64,000 nucleotides of DNA from Gracilariopsis chorda (taxonomy: Eukaryota; Rhodophyta; Florideophyceae; Gracilariales; Gracilariaceae), in contig NBIV01000111.1 in assembly GCA_003194525.1 (NCBI GenBank), positions 171,649-235,648 on the forward strand, in the 5' to 3' direction. Each line of letters opens with the position of its first letter. The first letter of the stretch is position 1. Under the pieces are notes generated by a model, which did not search any database, was not told the origin of the DNA, and saw only the letters and a program-made list of their open reading frames with translations. The position numbers and the translations under genes are program-made. Below are positions 24,553 to 35,100 of the stretch, one piece after another.

Positions 24553-24733
24553 TGTGACGAAGTGTGTGGCCGGCAGAAAGTATAGACTGCGCCGCCGGCC
24601 GCTCCTTTATAGACTCTATCTTCTAATTTTTTGTTAGCCTAATTTAAGCAGAGTACCGAATGCAGTCTCAATTCGGAGTTACATTGTAATTTAGAGAATT
24701 ACAATGCAAGTCTCTCTAATTCTACCTGTCACA
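24553..24733 (-). repeat. 5' LTR of the copia element
   Basis: Same length and termini as the 3' LTR. In transcription direction it ends ...CGTCACA and is followed at once by the primer-binding site. A GC-rich inverted stretch (GCCGGC and GCGGCCGGCGGC) lies between TATA box and LTR end. Confidence 0.93.
24606..24611 (-). promoter_or_regulatory. TATA box in the copia 5' LTR
   Basis: TATAAA on the reverse strand, in GAGTCTATAAAGGAG. It sits about 53 bases before the LTR end, leaving room for a short R-U5 region, and is conserved in the other LTR (19339-19344). It probably positions RNA polymerase II for the genomic transcript. Confidence 0.6.
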
Positions 24734-24738
24734 GTTCT

Positions 24739-26800
24739 CAGCAGCATCCAACAGGGCAATGAGGTCTTCGACCTAGTAAGGTGTGTTTCTGACATATTGT
24801 TCCATACCATGTTCGTGAAGGACAATCTCAAGAAGATATTTTGACATATCGAAGATGCAGGTAACAGTATACAGCGCATGAGTCAGAAAGGCAATGGTAT
24901 TTGGAACTCATCGGCCACGTTGCGCCTCCCCGAGCAGTTTGAAAGGATAAGAGCACCTTCATGGCGTCGTAATCTACGAGGACAACTGTCCAGGTGCCCA
25001 TAAGGAGGAGCTGTCTGTGATAGCACTCCCAAAGTAGGCCAATACTAGTAGGGGTGGAATGTCTAGGAACTTGGAGAGCTCTTAGTGCTCCCACCAATGT
25101 GGTTTCAGGACGTCTACCATGCAAGGCATGGCATCCTCTAGAGAAAAGAACTCTACTAGGTTGTAAGTGCATCGTTCGTACGTTAGCACTTTGGTGATGG
25201 AGACGTCACTCGTTTTCTGAGTACCTGGCTTGCCGGCCCTGGTACATGAACCAATTGGTGTGTAACGGCTTGTCAAAACATATCATGTTGAAGTTACACT
25301 GGAGGGCGTAGTTCCAGTGACTCATGTCGTACAGGGTCTAAGCCACTAGGCAGAAGCATTCAACCTGTTGGACACCGCGGACAAAGAGAGCATAACGGCA
25401 ACCTATAGTGGTAATGGCGTACAAGAATGGTGTATGGCGGCGCTGGCATCGATTACACCCGAACGTTGTAGAAGAGGATTCCTAATGCCACGTGGTAGAG
25501 GAGCCCTGTATGTGGAGATTTGCGCGAGCCGCTCGCAATGAAGGAAGCTGCAGGTGATTTAAGTATTCACAGAGAGTCGGTAGTAGTCATGTAGACCCCA
25601 AATCGAGTTGGTATTGATAAGCCAATAGATGGAGTCTAAGATATGGCAATAAATGTCCTGTAGAGCTGTCCTTTGACCACGTTGGCGGCGGGAAAACTCA
25701 CGAACTGGAACAGAGAGTGTACGTCATTGAACTATGGGAAAAACGGCACCCCGATTGGCGTGAACGGTTCCAGGAATCGGCACCGGATCACGGTAGTTAT
25801 CCTGAGAGGTATAAGCGTGTCTGCTTTCACGACCACGACCAAGACCACTGCTGGGAGTCTATGAAACACCATCAGATGAAGAAAAAGTGAACGGTTTGGC
25901 TATACCTCCGTAGGGACCTATCCTAGGGTGACGGTTCATCGCAAAGGCCAAACCAATTGGTCCATTGTGAAACCCCGGTGTCGAAGGGTGTCGATATGGG
26001 TCTTAGAGATGGTCTCGAGTTGCTATATTAGGGTCAGGGGATACGTCCATGATCTATAGGGAAGCATTCTTACGTTTTGGCTTCGCGACATTAGTGAATG
26101 GTCTCAAAGCACGGAAAAAACAACGAAGGGTGTAGCGAGGCTCCATCCGCGCAGAAAGACCTGTATGGTCACTCCAACTACTGTCTTAGGTGGCGATAGT
26201 CCGTGTGGATGGGAAATGAATGCTGAGGTGAGGGGGCGCCTGCTCAAAACCAGTGGGTGCATGAGTAGACGGGCCTTCCCGCTCCCCTATGCCCAAAAGA
26301 GCCACCGTCTCTTCTGGTGTGGGCATGATGTGACAGAAAAGATTCGGGAAATCGGCAGCAAGAACCGTTGGAATCAAAGTTGGGCGAAAAGGTCCTGTGA
26401 AAAGAGAACCAAACCGACAAGATCCACCAGGATCGAAGATGCCCAAAGGAATGACAGTCCATCGTAGAAGGAAAATTGATTGGCGTTTGTCAGCAGATTA
26501 AATGGGAAAGACCGCCGATACGGTTACCAATCCCACGGGGAAGGCAGCCCAAGGAGCCAGCTGAATTGAACGCAAAGGAGACGTCGCGTAACTCTAAAAG
26601 GTCAGCCGCAACCCAAAATGTACATGGCATGCTCCGCTATTTGGAAGGGAGCCTTTGGTGAGTATGGCTAGGTCAACCCTCAGGGTTACAATGAGGCCGA
26701 GAAAGATGCAACGCTGACTGTTAAGCGGACTACGGAATGGTGCTGTGCACGTTCAGCCGCAGCGCGCACTCATGTTTCCGCCGGATTTATCTACAACGGG
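24739..26800. other. unassigned; right half of the copia insertion target
   Basis: Reverse frames at 24828-25276 and 26186-26446 are open but without recognised motifs; fragments such as VVLVDYDAMKVLLSF are vaguely like an RNase H strand but are too weak to call. The region may be a decayed element interrupted by the copia insertion. No RNA genes or repeats noticed. Confidence 0.35.
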
Positions 26801-26807
26801 CCAGGAG

Positions 26808-27970
26808 CGTGCTTGTCTGTAGGAGGAGGGTCTCTAATACATTTAAATCTGAGCACGAGGGCAGTGCAATGAGCGCTGTACCAATTGGTAAGTGTGCCAC
26901 GTGAGTTAGGATAGCTAACTAAGTAGAGTACCAAAATGTTAAATTATTTTATACAGCTATTGACACCCCGCTACTGTGTTGTGGGACCATGCCATTAGGG
27001 CCGGTTCCAACGTATGACACGTAGCAGTGTGCGGATAAGGTTGAGTCTGACTCATTCTTAAGGTGGGCTCAGCGCTCACTCTCCAAGAATGGTAAATGTA
27101 AGCACGTCTTCGCTAAGCGTGATAACATTTGGTTTCTTCTGTCAACCTTGTGGATTAGCTAAGACTATTCAGGCTCTACTATCCCGTGTGCGCTGTAAAT
27201 GCAACAGTACCAGTTTGTTACGGCTAGCCCGCCTGGCTGTCTCGCACCCTTTTTGGGTTTGGGCCGCCAGCCCCATTCGATTATCCAACTGCCCCCTTTC
27301 AGGTTCAGCACTGGCCGCGCTCTCACCAAATGTTGTCCATAGGAACTACCCGGCTGGTACTACACATCCAATTATAGTACAAAAGTGTACATACACGAAG
27401 GCGTGCCGCTCTGTAGGAGAGGGGTCTGTACTACAGTGCGGTCTGGCCATTTTCGCGCCCCAACACGTGCTGTACCAATTGGTTTGTGGGGCTCGTGGGT
27501 TGGACTGCCTAATTAGTAAGAAAACTAATCTACTCAATTATTTGGGCACGTCATAACACTGTGGTACTGGGGCCTGGGGCCAAGCTGCTAGGGCCAGGCC
27601 CAACGTATGCGACGTAGCGAAGTACACCTGAGGCTAAGCTTCATTCATCCCTTACGTAAATGCAACGCTCTTCGAACATGCATGGTAAAGGTAAGCTCTT
27701 CTTGGTTCAGTTTGATACTATTTGGCTTCTATAGTTCACCTTTTCTGGTGTAGGTAAGACTATTCAGGCTTTACTAGGCCGCTTCGGCCGTTCTTTCAAC
27801 AATATAAGTTTGTTACGGTCAGCCCGCTTAGCTATATTGTACCCCTAGTAGTATAGTTCTGCCATCCCCATTCGGTTACAAGTTCTTCACCATACCATTC
27901 AGATTGATTCCTCTCCACGATTTTACTAAAGTTTATCCATCACGGACTATCCCACTGCTACCTGACAATT
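26808..27970 (+). repeat. tandem copies of repeat family 'A', period about 594 bp
   Basis: The junction text GCTGTACCAATTGG occurs at 26875 and again at 27469, 594 bases apart, and is preceded in both places by a related GCGTGC...TCTGTAGGAG block (26808 and 27402). Following blocks also repeat: CCATGCCATTAGGGCCGG with CAACGTATGACACGTAG (near 26985) and CCAAGCTGCTAGGGCCAGG with CAACGTATGCGACGTAG (near 27574), then TTTGGTTTCTTCTGTC against TTTGGCTTCTATAGTT, and GGCTAAGACTATTCAGGCT-like text in both. The single copy at 12.0-12.5 kb is a third member. A 155-codon frame lies in the first unit only (27089-27556). Confidence 0.75.
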
Positions 27971-27979
27971 GATTAGTTA

Positions 27980-29280
27980 TACCATACAGGGGTGTTCTAG
28001 TTTAGTTTAGCAGTGGCTTGAATAACTTGAACATACTGGAGGTGAGTGACTTCTTTTGTAGAGTTTTATCTGGTGCGTATCATCCTGTAACGCCAGCACA
28101 TACAATTTCTGGGAACGTATTTTGTTGGCTTTACTATCCTAAAAATGGCATTCATCTTGATACGCTGGCGTTCGTGAAGCAGCTGAGTGTCATATCTGAA
28201 AGACGATCTACACATCACACCAGAAGGCAGTAAGGCCTTTGAGAATGTATTGAGACGGTTTTCGCAGTTTTATTTTGGCCATTCGAGTTTGTATTTACTG
28301 CTAGCAAGTATTGGGAGTCATAAAAGATTAAATAGGTTGCTACTGATAATTTGGGTATGCAAAATATGATTGCTGAAAGTCGCAGAGATTTATATGCAAT
28401 TGATACTGTCCTGTTTACCGAGAACGAAGACACCAACGATATAATTTTTTAACCCTTGGCCCCAGATAATGTGCCACTGATGACCATTTATCTAAAGCTA
28501 CAAGTTATAACTTAAAACGTCTTATGTTGCAAGACAGATTATTTACGCATTTATGTCGCATATTTTGGGTACAAATGGTTTGGAGAACTGAGAATGTATG
28601 ACTACTTTCATGTTATTCGTCGTCACTGGGACCTTGCATACCGCTTACATATGGGATGATTGTTTTCACCTCAAAGTCAGATAAAGCTCGTCTAAACCTG
28701 ACAATTGACCAAGGTTAATGACTGATAGTTTATTGCTATCTTATGTCAGTAGAATTGAAATAAGACTCAACTGCGTTGCGCCTCTATGATTACCCTCAGT
28801 TCTAGCCCTATATGTTTTCAAACTGGTCTCAGCCCTTTCCTCATGTGATTGAAATGTCCATGAACGAACTTTGTTCTGCAGGAGATCAATGTCTCAGTTG
28901 GAACGTATCTCCTCCACCACATGCTCACTTCTGCCATCACCTAAATTATGAAATGACGAAGAATGAGCTCCTTGTACAGATTCATCTCCCGTCCTTCCAT
29001 CATGGACAGCACTCCATTCATTTTGTTCTGCATTGGACGGCACAGTGACGCCTGCGAATCTCCTGCTTTACGTCCAGGATAGCGTTGCTTTGTTTGAAGT
29101 GTAAAAGCTTTCACTCCGTTCTGGATCTGTGCCACGTATTGAGAGCAATTGCATAAGCACCAATGTGGTTTTACAGCAAGCTTCTGTAGTGAAAACTTTG
29201 TACTTTTGAATCGCTCTGCCGCACTTCTCCCAATAACTCTGCTCCTTCATTGAACGTAGATACCTGGTGTGCTTCTAATG
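27980..29280. other. no recognisable gene
   Basis: AT-rich sequence with several short open frames (for example 28018-28233 forward and 28941-29250 reverse) and no motif that I can place. The Helitron homology of the next feature starts abruptly at about 29281. Confidence 0.45.
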
Positions 29281-31543
29281 CGGCATGATGCAAGCATTGT
29301 CAGACGACAACAGAGCCAGGTCTTACATTCTGTTCGAAGTGAAAAAAGTTCTCCATGAAATGGGTGACACATTGACGTCCCTGTCCACGTACGATCTTCT
29401 CACACCCAAGGAAGAACTACTGGAACTGCGCGCTCCAGCTCAGTCTCCGCAGCAAATACAGTCGGAGCTGCAAGAAACTGTGCAAACTGCCCTCCCTATT
29501 TTCAATGAGCTTCAGCGTCTGGTGTTCAATACCGTCATCGGGGCCACGCTTCCGAGCGTGTCTGCAGAGATCTTGCAAGGCCTCGGTTGTCCTCCTACAG
29601 CAATGAAGCCTCCTACTCACGTCATTTTCTTAGATGGACCTTGTGCAACTGGCAAGACTTTCCTCTTGAAGGCAATTTAGACCACGATATGCCTTCGGGG
29701 CAAGTCCGTCCTTACGGTAGCCACGTCTGCTCTAGCAGCCATACTGTTGAGGGAGGCCGAACGGGCCAACCTGTGTTCAGAATTAAGATCCCAGCGACCA
29801 CTGTGAGCACGTGCAACATCGCCATAAAATTGCACTCGGCCAATCGGATGAATAGCATTGACCTCATTATTTGGGACGAGATTGTAATTTGTCATCCCTT
29901 CTTCTTCAAAGCCGTAGACCACACTCTCCGTGACATAACTCGTTCGCAGATTCCGTTTGGAGACAAGTTCGTTTTGTTCCCTGGTGACCTTTGGCAGATT
30001 CTTCCCATTGTTTAGTGGTAGCTCTCGATACACGATTGTCAAGGCCTGCATGAAACGCTCATCTCTCTTCTCTCGTTTTACCATCTTGATAGTAATTGAG
30101 AACATGCGATTTTCTGCGCTCCGCCGAGATCCTACAGCGACACAAAAGTCATTGCAGTTCCCAGACATTCCCTTGCAGATTGGAAAGGGATGTTTGTCAG
30201 GGACTTTCCACCAAACCACCCCCTTACCCTGCCAGAGTCCGTACAATGTGTGTAGTCGTTCCGCACTATTGTCCGTAACGTCTTTGCTGATATCGCTCAA
30301 AGCTACGTAGATGCTGATTGGCTGACGTCAACCGTGACTGTAACCGCACGAAACTATTGGCTACCAGAGCCCAAAGATTATGTAGGACACATGGTAGCTG
30401 GAGCGTATCAAAAGTACCATAAGGCGAGCAAGGTGAGTGATGAGGACGGTGCTGTGCTGCTTTACCCTGTCTAGGTGCTCAAAACTCTGACTGCCTGGTC
30501 AGTGCTGCCAGAACACCCCCTCAACTCAAAAAGGGCTTTTTGTTTATGCTTCTCCGGAGCTTGGATCTTTCAAACGGCCACGTCAATGGTACTATCTATA
30601 CTAGAGAAGACATACAAGCACCGTACTGTTCTTTCGGCTCACGTCTGGAGTAAATAGTGGTAACGCTCTATGCCTGCCGCGCATGCCATGGGGACCTGAA
30701 TACGACAACTTTCCAGTTCCCAAATTTACTCTTACCCAGCTCCCAGTACGTGTCTGTTTTGCCATCAATACCAATAAGGCAGAGGGCCAGTCGTATAGTG
30801 GTCGCATCGGACTGCATTTGTGTGATGGCTGATTCACGCATGGCCAGTTTAGCGTCGCATTCTCTTGGACGACCAACCCGTCCAACATCTTGGCGTGCCT
30901 CCCTGCCGGTACCGCATGTACCAATAATGTAGTGTACCCCGAAGTTCTTTCGTAGTGGAACTTGGTAGACTTAAGTAAACGTCTTCTTTTGTCTTCATCA
31001 TTTTCTTTTCTTCTTCATTTATAATCACCAAAACCACTTGTATTTTACAAACTCATTACCCTAAACAACGCTACTTAAATACTCCTTTCACACAAATACT
31101 TCTTTTACTCATTAACGCCTGCAAAACACAAAATGGAGCCATTTGTCTCCCCGCTTATATTACAGCGGAAATTTGTCTGTCTGTGTCCCTGTGTGTCACA
31201 AAACGGCCACTCATTGGCCAAAAAAACCGGCAAGTAGCCTACCAAGTGGAAACATGTAACTTTATGCGCCCCAAGAGGCCTCCTGCGCCCTATAATGTGA
31301 CTCGTGTCCACCTGGCTCCCTTTGCATGCCACAGTAGACTAGCTGTTTGACTAAAGTAGCCCACACGTTACACCACAGTAACTGAGCCGTTGCAGTGCAG
31401 TGCACATGGCCTTTTTAGTTATCATTTTTCAACTTTCATGTGCACCAATGGCACTGCACGCTATACACAAGATTGCAATGCACTCTCCCACTGAGCGCTC
31501 GCGTTCTCTTTCGCTGTGAGTAACCTACGGGTGTGGGTTCTAG
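29281..31543 (+). pseudogene. Helitron 1: 5'-truncated Pif1-type helicase pseudogene and 3' end
   Basis: Only the helicase half survives. It contains PIFNELQRLVFNTVIGA, then VIFLDGPCATGKTFLLKAI with an intact Walker A (about 29640-29665), a TAG at 29678-29680 where the sister copy has CAG, LIIWDEIVICH (motif II) in another frame, and LFPGDLWQILPIV (motif III). The C-terminal motif reads VRVCFAINTNKAEGQSYSGR at about 30745. Pif1-type helicases unwind DNA during rolling-circle transposition of Helitrons. From 29281 to about 31540 it aligns with 35336 to about 37480. No Rep domain precedes it, so the copy is truncated. Several frameshifts and stops make it inactive. Confidence 0.85.
31522..31543 (+). 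other. candidate 3' terminus of Helitron 1 (hairpin plus CTAG)
   Basis: AACCTAC (31522-31528), loop GGGT, GTGGGTT (31533-31539) forms a 7-bp stem with one G-T pair, followed directly by CTAG. Helitrons end in a hairpin and CTRR. The homology with Helitron 2 also fades here. The following base is C, not the canonical T. Confidence 0.45.
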
Positions 31544-32116
31544 CGCTCTGGTGAGTCAGGACGTCTGGAAAAGGTACGCTGGCAGTACTGGTAGGATCTG
31601 TTAAGTGTAACTTTCTCTCCGAATAACGCGTTTGCCATCCAGATTTAATTGGTTCGGCCACTATTTGTAGGTGATGTTCTCGTGATGTACGATAGTTCCC
31701 TACGAAACGTGCTTTGCGTGGAAGGAGTAGCCCTTGAAGAGTCCAGAAAGGGGACAACAAAGTACGAGTCGAGCAAAAGAGGCTCGGTCTGGATCTAAGG
31801 AATTGTCAAAAGGAAACGGTCTTCGTACTAAGGTACGTCCAGCACAGAGTGGCTGAGCGAAGTTGGGATTGTGAATCTTCCAGTCCTGGAAGAATCTCCA
31901 TGCACGGCGCCCTGTTTACTCTGTACAGTTTAGTCCTCAATCTAGGAGGTTTCTTTGTGGCCAAGATATTTTAACTTCTTTGCAAAGATCCAGAACTTTG
32001 GTGCTAGGTGCAAAAAAGGGTTTGGCAGCCCGTAACATATTTTCATCAACCATGTTTTTATTTCTTCTTCTTTTCTTTCCTTTTGGTGTTCTTGGATTGT
32101 TTCATTTTCCTTTCTC

Positions 32117-35100
32117 TTGATTTACGTCTTTTTCACAATGCCTTCTTCCCAGCCCAGTGCTGCAGGTGATGTTATACGTGATCAGAAATGTCAACATGCG
32201 GCTGCAACGCGTCAAGCGGAATCTAACGAGCAACAGGCAGATAGAAGACGTATTCATAGAGAGCGAGCCGCCGTAGGGAGAGCTATTGAAGCTGAGGAGC
32301 AGCGTGAAGCACGGAGAGCGGCAGATAGGGAACTTGCGAGACGAAGAAGAGCTAGAACTTCTGCCGTGCAGACTGATGACCTTTCTGAGGCTGACCTTAT
32401 GGCAACGGCTTCTGCCCGGGCTTCAGTGACTCCAGTTGATCGGGAAAATTGTCACGCAAATGATTGTGAGGCCACTCGTAACGCCAGGCAACGAGAACCT
32501 CCGTTCGATGTGCGTGTCCCCAATCAAAGAGCTATGCAAGAGTCACGACACCTGGAATAAGAAACCAATAGACAGCAGCGTCTTGAGGCTGAACGCCAGA
32601 GACAAAACGGTGCACGCCAACTGTTTGACTCAGGTATTATTAACGAAGCAGGTTACATGGACTTCGGTTTCCAGAATGTAGAGTGCCGTTTCTGCAAGTC
32701 TTTGGACGAGAAAGAGAAGAGAGTTGTGAGCACCTGCTTGCAACCTCTTTCCCGCAGTGCTGTGCAAAAGGGCATCTCAGCTTTTCCACGCTTCTGGAGC
32801 CTCCGCCTATCCTTCGTCAACTGTTGGCTGCGACTGCGCCCCGAAAGAAACACTTTCGTGATGAGATCCGTGCCTAAATCACAATTCTGTCTATAGATTC
32901 AGTCAAGGCAACCTGTCTCAATCGTGGTTTAAGAGACTCTAACTTCAATTCTACGTTCACCATGCAGGGACAGATCTATCTCTACATGGGTCCGCTCATT
33001 CCCTCTTAGGTTGTCCAGCCTGCATTCCTGTCTGTGTACATCCAAGACACCGAGTACGGCGCGCAGTCCGCGCGGAGAACAGATATAATGCTTTGTATTA
33101 AACCGGAACTGCTGTCTGAGTGCGCAGTCATGTTACACACGTCAAACCAATCCCTGCAAACATTTCACAGCATGGGTGTGTGGGCTATTACCGATACGCC
33201 ATCGATTTCGTATCAGATGTTGATGCATGCGGATTGAAGGCTCCGTGGCGAGCATGTTTGTCGCTACAACGGGCCTTAAGCGTTGCAAGGTGCCGCCATC
33301 ATTCCAGGGATTGAGGACGGCAAGATTGATACGGGCGATATTTTTGTGCGTAGGCGTTGAGAGCTGACTGTAAATGGTGATGAGGTGTTGGAAACTGTCC
33401 ATCTCACTCACAGATCGTACGATCCCTTGAGCTAGGTTCTTCTGTTCCCAGATGGCCAGGGCGGATGGCATCCAGAGATGACATACTGCCCACCCAACGC
33501 CTCGCAAGAGAAAAAGGTGACTTGGCTGATGTATTGTTCGTGGCAGATTCTCGAGAGACCGACCAAGTTCAATACGATTCTACGAGGCTAACAACTCTTC
33601 CAGCAGTGTATGGTCAACCAGTTCTGCAAGGTTGAGTCGGAGCCTTTGTCGTACTTGCCAAACTACCCGGAGAGACCTCGATCTGCAGCCTATATATCTT
33701 CCCGGGAGAGCTTGGGCGATTCTCTGCTGGGGATGGATGAGGCCAATGCTGTTCGCGCTGGACGACTATTTGTGTTGCCTTCGAAAACTTTTGGAGGTGA
33801 CCAATACATGAGACAGCAAATGCACGACATCATCGCCATATCTAACACGATTGGGCACCATGATATGTTTCTCAAGATGACATGCAATCCGAACTGGCCC
33901 GAGATCATTAGGGCACTGATCGATACTCATCGCGCTCTCGATTGACCCGATCTTTGTGTTCGAGTGTTTCGTCTCAAGATGAAATCCTTGATGTCGTTCG
34001 TCATTGATGAACACTTTTTTAAGAGCAGTTGTGGCTCACGTGCAGGTGGTCAAGTTTAAAAACCAAGGCCTAACGCACGCGCAAATCATCATGTTCTTCA
34101 TTGAGGATGTAAAGCAGCAGCTCCGAGAACCTGCACACATTGATGAGTTCATCTCGGCTGACAACCGTCCTCCAATGGACGCCACCTTACAAGTGTTGGT
34201 GCTCAAGCACATGTTTCATACTCCGTGCGGTGCGGGCCACCGGTCAGGGCCGTTCATGCGCGAGCTGACCTCCTTTAAGTGCTTCCCGAAGCCATTTTGC
34301 TCCGAAACCACACAGCATGAGAGTGAGTACTACATTAGCTATCGATGACGTGTTCCTTCCGAGGGCGGCGTGTCTGCAGAGCGAAGCTGCAGGCTCGGGA
34401 GTCAACAACACGTTGTGACGTTGTAAAATTCGTGGGTGGTTCCAAATTGTCCAGAGCTTCTCTGCCAGTTTGCATGCAACATCAACGTTGAACTATGCGT
34501 ATCGCGACTTGGCAGTATCAAGTACCTCTTCAAGCATGAGTGCAAGGGTACCGACAGAGTCACGATGGAGATTGTATATGAGAAACGACATCATGAAGAG
34601 ATCCAGAACTTCCAGGATGCACGCTATCTGTCAGCCTCCGAGGCAGTGTGGCGGATACTTGCGTTCGAAATTGTTTAGTGCAATCCACCTGTCGGGCAGC
34701 TTGAAGTAAACTTAAAATATCACCATATGGTGCTCTTTCCCGAGGGCGATGATCATTCTCCTGCTAATAGAGAGCGGGCAGGAAGTAACTGTGTGCTTAG
34801 TGGCCAACCAAAAGTAGCCCTGCGCAGAGCATATCCCTTATGGCCCGTTCCCGAGGTACTTTACTTGGAACAAATCAAACAAATGCTGGAAGCCGCGTGC
34901 GTGTTTCCGAAGTCGTTCAGTATCTCGAAACCAGCCCAACTCCTCCTCAGCAGCCACTGCAGCCAATTTATATGACTTCACTGGCAGCGGTGTGCATGTA
35001 TTTTGGCGCATTTGTACTGCCAGTCCACGAAAGAGTGAGCGGTACTACATCTGCTTACTACTGACTCACACAGCGGGAGCCACTTACTTTCAGCATCTCA

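Larger units (their letters stand above)
19286..24733 (-). mobile_element. Ty1/copia LTR retrotransposon, structurally complete
   Basis: Two directly repeated 181-bp LTRs enclose gag, protease, integrase, RT and RNase H in copia order on the reverse strand. The LTRs begin TGTGA and end TCACA. The 5 bases outside them, attct (19281-19285) and gttct (24734-24738), match at four of five positions, as expected for an aged target duplication. A primer-binding site (24535-24552) directly follows the 5' LTR, and a purine-rich GAAGGATGG lies just inside the 3' LTR (about 19467-19475). By hand alignment the LTRs differ at about 14 of 181 positions, so the insertion is not recent. All coding parts carry lesions. 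Total length is 5448 bp, normal for copia. Confidence 0.93.

Noticed and set aside
24828-25276. Reverse frames as gypsy RNase H
   Set aside because: A faint VVLVDYDAMKVLLSF resemblance is not enough; none of the other RNase H or RT motifs is present.
27089-27556. 155-codon ORF in the tandem repeat as an ATPase with a P-loop
   Set aside because: The GxGKT-like text falls in different frames in the copies and other ATPase motifs are missing; similarity is at DNA level.
12035-27970. Repeat family 'A' copies as an LTR pair
   Set aside because: Two copies are tandem, the third is 15 kb away, no coding core of one element lies between them in order, and no TG...CA ends or target duplications were found.
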